From contig JACOEL010000014.1 in NCBI GenBank assembly GCA_024998625.1, positions 1 through 64,000 on the forward strand: DNA of 64,000 nucleotides, read 5' to 3'. Origin of the DNA: Nitrospira sp. Lineage in GTDB: Bacteria > Nitrospirota > Nitrospiria > Nitrospirales > Nitrospiraceae. A program made the position numbers and the translations under genes. Below the pieces are notes generated by a model. The model saw nothing but the letters and a program-made list of their open reading frames with translations. It had not been told where the DNA came from and made no database searches. Shown here piece by piece: positions 63,363 through 64,000 of the stretch (its first letter is position 1; each line of letters begins with the position of its first letter).

Positions 63363-63707
63363 ATGGCTAAGTCACAGACATCTCGTTCCCATTCCCGTGT
63401 GCCCGTCAGCTGCTTCCTCTATTACCTTGGGGAGGGCCTAGTTGGAACCGGCAAGGTCTGCGATCTGTCGGTCAAGGGCTGGCGAATCGACGGGGATAAG
63501 CCGGTGACGGTCGGCATGAAACTCACGCTGCGTGTCTTTCTGCCCGATCAGCCGAAGGCGATCGATGTGGATGGGGTGACGGTTCAATGGGTGCAAGACC
63601 GTATCTTTGGTCTTGAAACCGTCAGGATGAGCGCCGCTGCCCAAGCACGCATTCACAAGTTTGTGGAGTCGGTGCTCAAGGAATCGGGATCTTCACGAGT
63701 TGCATGA
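63363..63707 (+). CDS. PilZ-domain protein, copy 2
   Basis: This 114-residue paralogue of the 62827 gene has RxxxR in SRSHSRVPVSCFLYYLGEG and DxSxxG in VCDLSVKGWRIDG. The FLPDQPKAIDVDGVTVQWVQ strand aligns with FLPDQHPTVFIDRAVVRWSR of copy 1. Both motifs are intact, so c-di-GMP binding is likely. Confidence 0.88.
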   Translation: MAKSQTSRSHSRVPVSCFLYYLGEGLVGTGKVCDLSVKGWRIDGDKPVTVGMKLTLRVFLPDQPKAIDVDGVTVQWVQDRIFGLETVRMSAAAQARIHKFVESVLKESGSSRVA

Positions 63708-63931
63708 TCCCGTGATCGTTCATCGGTTATTCGGCTCTCCGACCTCGTCTGGGTCCGGTTTGCAGCAAGCAGCTCTCGTTTCCGTACTCTCTTCCTTTCA
63801 TTTCGCCGGCGATACCACGAACCTCCCTGAACAGGATAAGAAGCCCCGTCCGGAGAGCCCCCACCTTTCGGGGACTATCAGGCTATTCGTTGTTTTTCAT
63901 ATTCTGCCGAGGCATTTGCTTGGAGGAATGG

Positions 63932-64000
63932 ATGGAACAACAGAATCGCCCGCGTTTTATCGTCGAGTGTATCGGGTCACGTTCCGAAGATGGGTTGTTG
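63932..64000 (+). CDS. start of a further small protein, cut by window end (possibly PilZ)
   Basis: ATG 63932 follows GGAGG with a 5-base spacer and begins MEQQNRPRFIVECIGSRSED before the window stops. The opening (RPRFIVEC...) resembles the first strand of PilZ proteins and its place after two PilZ genes agrees. Another ATG four bases upstream is in a different frame and is less likely. Confidence 0.45.
   Translation, partial: MEQQNRPRFIVECIGSRSEDGLL

Noticed and set aside
63838-63890. c-di-GMP riboswitch before the third small gene
   Set aside because: A CCCC/GGGG hairpin is present, but the conserved GEMM core is not, so a riboswitch call is not supported.
1-64000. CRISPR array
   Set aside because: No regularly spaced short direct repeats were seen; the direct repeats found (7568 and 7701) are only two copies and palindromic.

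Overview
The window looks like a chromosomal segment of a Nitrospira-type bacterium (Nitrospirota). This is an inference from gene content. The signs are a copper nitrite reductase (nirK) with complete metal ligands, a hydrogenase-4-like membrane complex whose large subunit has lost the Ni-Fe ligands, two copies of a palindromic interspersed repeat of a kind I associate with Nitrospira, many secreted proteins of no named family, and high-GC coding throughout.

Accessory region, 1 to about 8.5 kb. This part is a graveyard of mobile DNA. At least three, probably four, integron attC sites lie at 268-330, 2027-2098, 6412-6475 and 6965-7033. All are oriented so that the cassette genes read on the minus strand, and no integron integrase is visible. 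The cassettes carry a BrnT/BrnA-like toxin-antitoxin pair, a 174-residue protein of unknown function and a frameshifted protein that lost its glycine-rich membrane tail. Between them are a nitrilase pseudogene with three lesions, a truncated second copy of a thermonuclease gene, an IS110-family transposase remnant, and an intact pair on the plus strand: a non-specific DRGH endonuclease and a subtilase with a P domain.

Core region, 8.6 to 24.8 kb. It holds hemL, three small CxxC proteins with overlapping start and stop codons, a secreted barnase-like RNase with its barstar-like inhibitor, and a histidine-phosphatase/phosphofructokinase fusion divergent from pyruvate kinase. Pyruvate kinase leads a tight run: exported protein, HAD phosphatase, active M16 peptidase, inactive M16 peptidase. 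Then come an HTH-metallo-beta-lactamase fusion, a site-2 protease, a second HExxH membrane protein and a DUF1566 protein.

25.1 to 32.6 kb. A six-gene operon (hyfB, C, E, F, G and I type) encodes a proton-pumping complex related to complex I and group 4 hydrogenases. HyfG lacks all four Ni-Fe cysteine ligands while HyfI keeps its Fe-S cysteines. This fits the energy-converting hydrogenase-related (Ehr) type, not a hydrogenase.

32.7 to 58.7 kb. A beta-barrel porin, a lipoprotein, a beta-hydroxyacid dehydrogenase and an M20 peptidase precede nirK, which has a Crp/Fnr-type palindrome upstream. A frameshifted zinc alcohol dehydrogenase follows. Next are a PEGA lipoprotein, an ECF sigma/anti-sigma/cytochrome c operon, der, a HAD phosphatase, a large multi-PAS hybrid histidine kinase, a methyltransferase, and the housekeeping block leuS-lptE-holA, rpsT (convergent) and pyrF.

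58.7 to 64 kb. A tRNA-His is overlapped by the 3' end of a truncated tyrosine integrase, marking an old integration site. Beyond it are a lower-GC secreted beta-helix protein, a frameshifted response-regulator remnant, a zinc-ribbon protein and three consecutive small proteins, two clearly PilZ and the third cut by the window end. Several genes are broken by single-base indels in short homopolymers, so assembly error should be excluded before calling them true pseudogenes.
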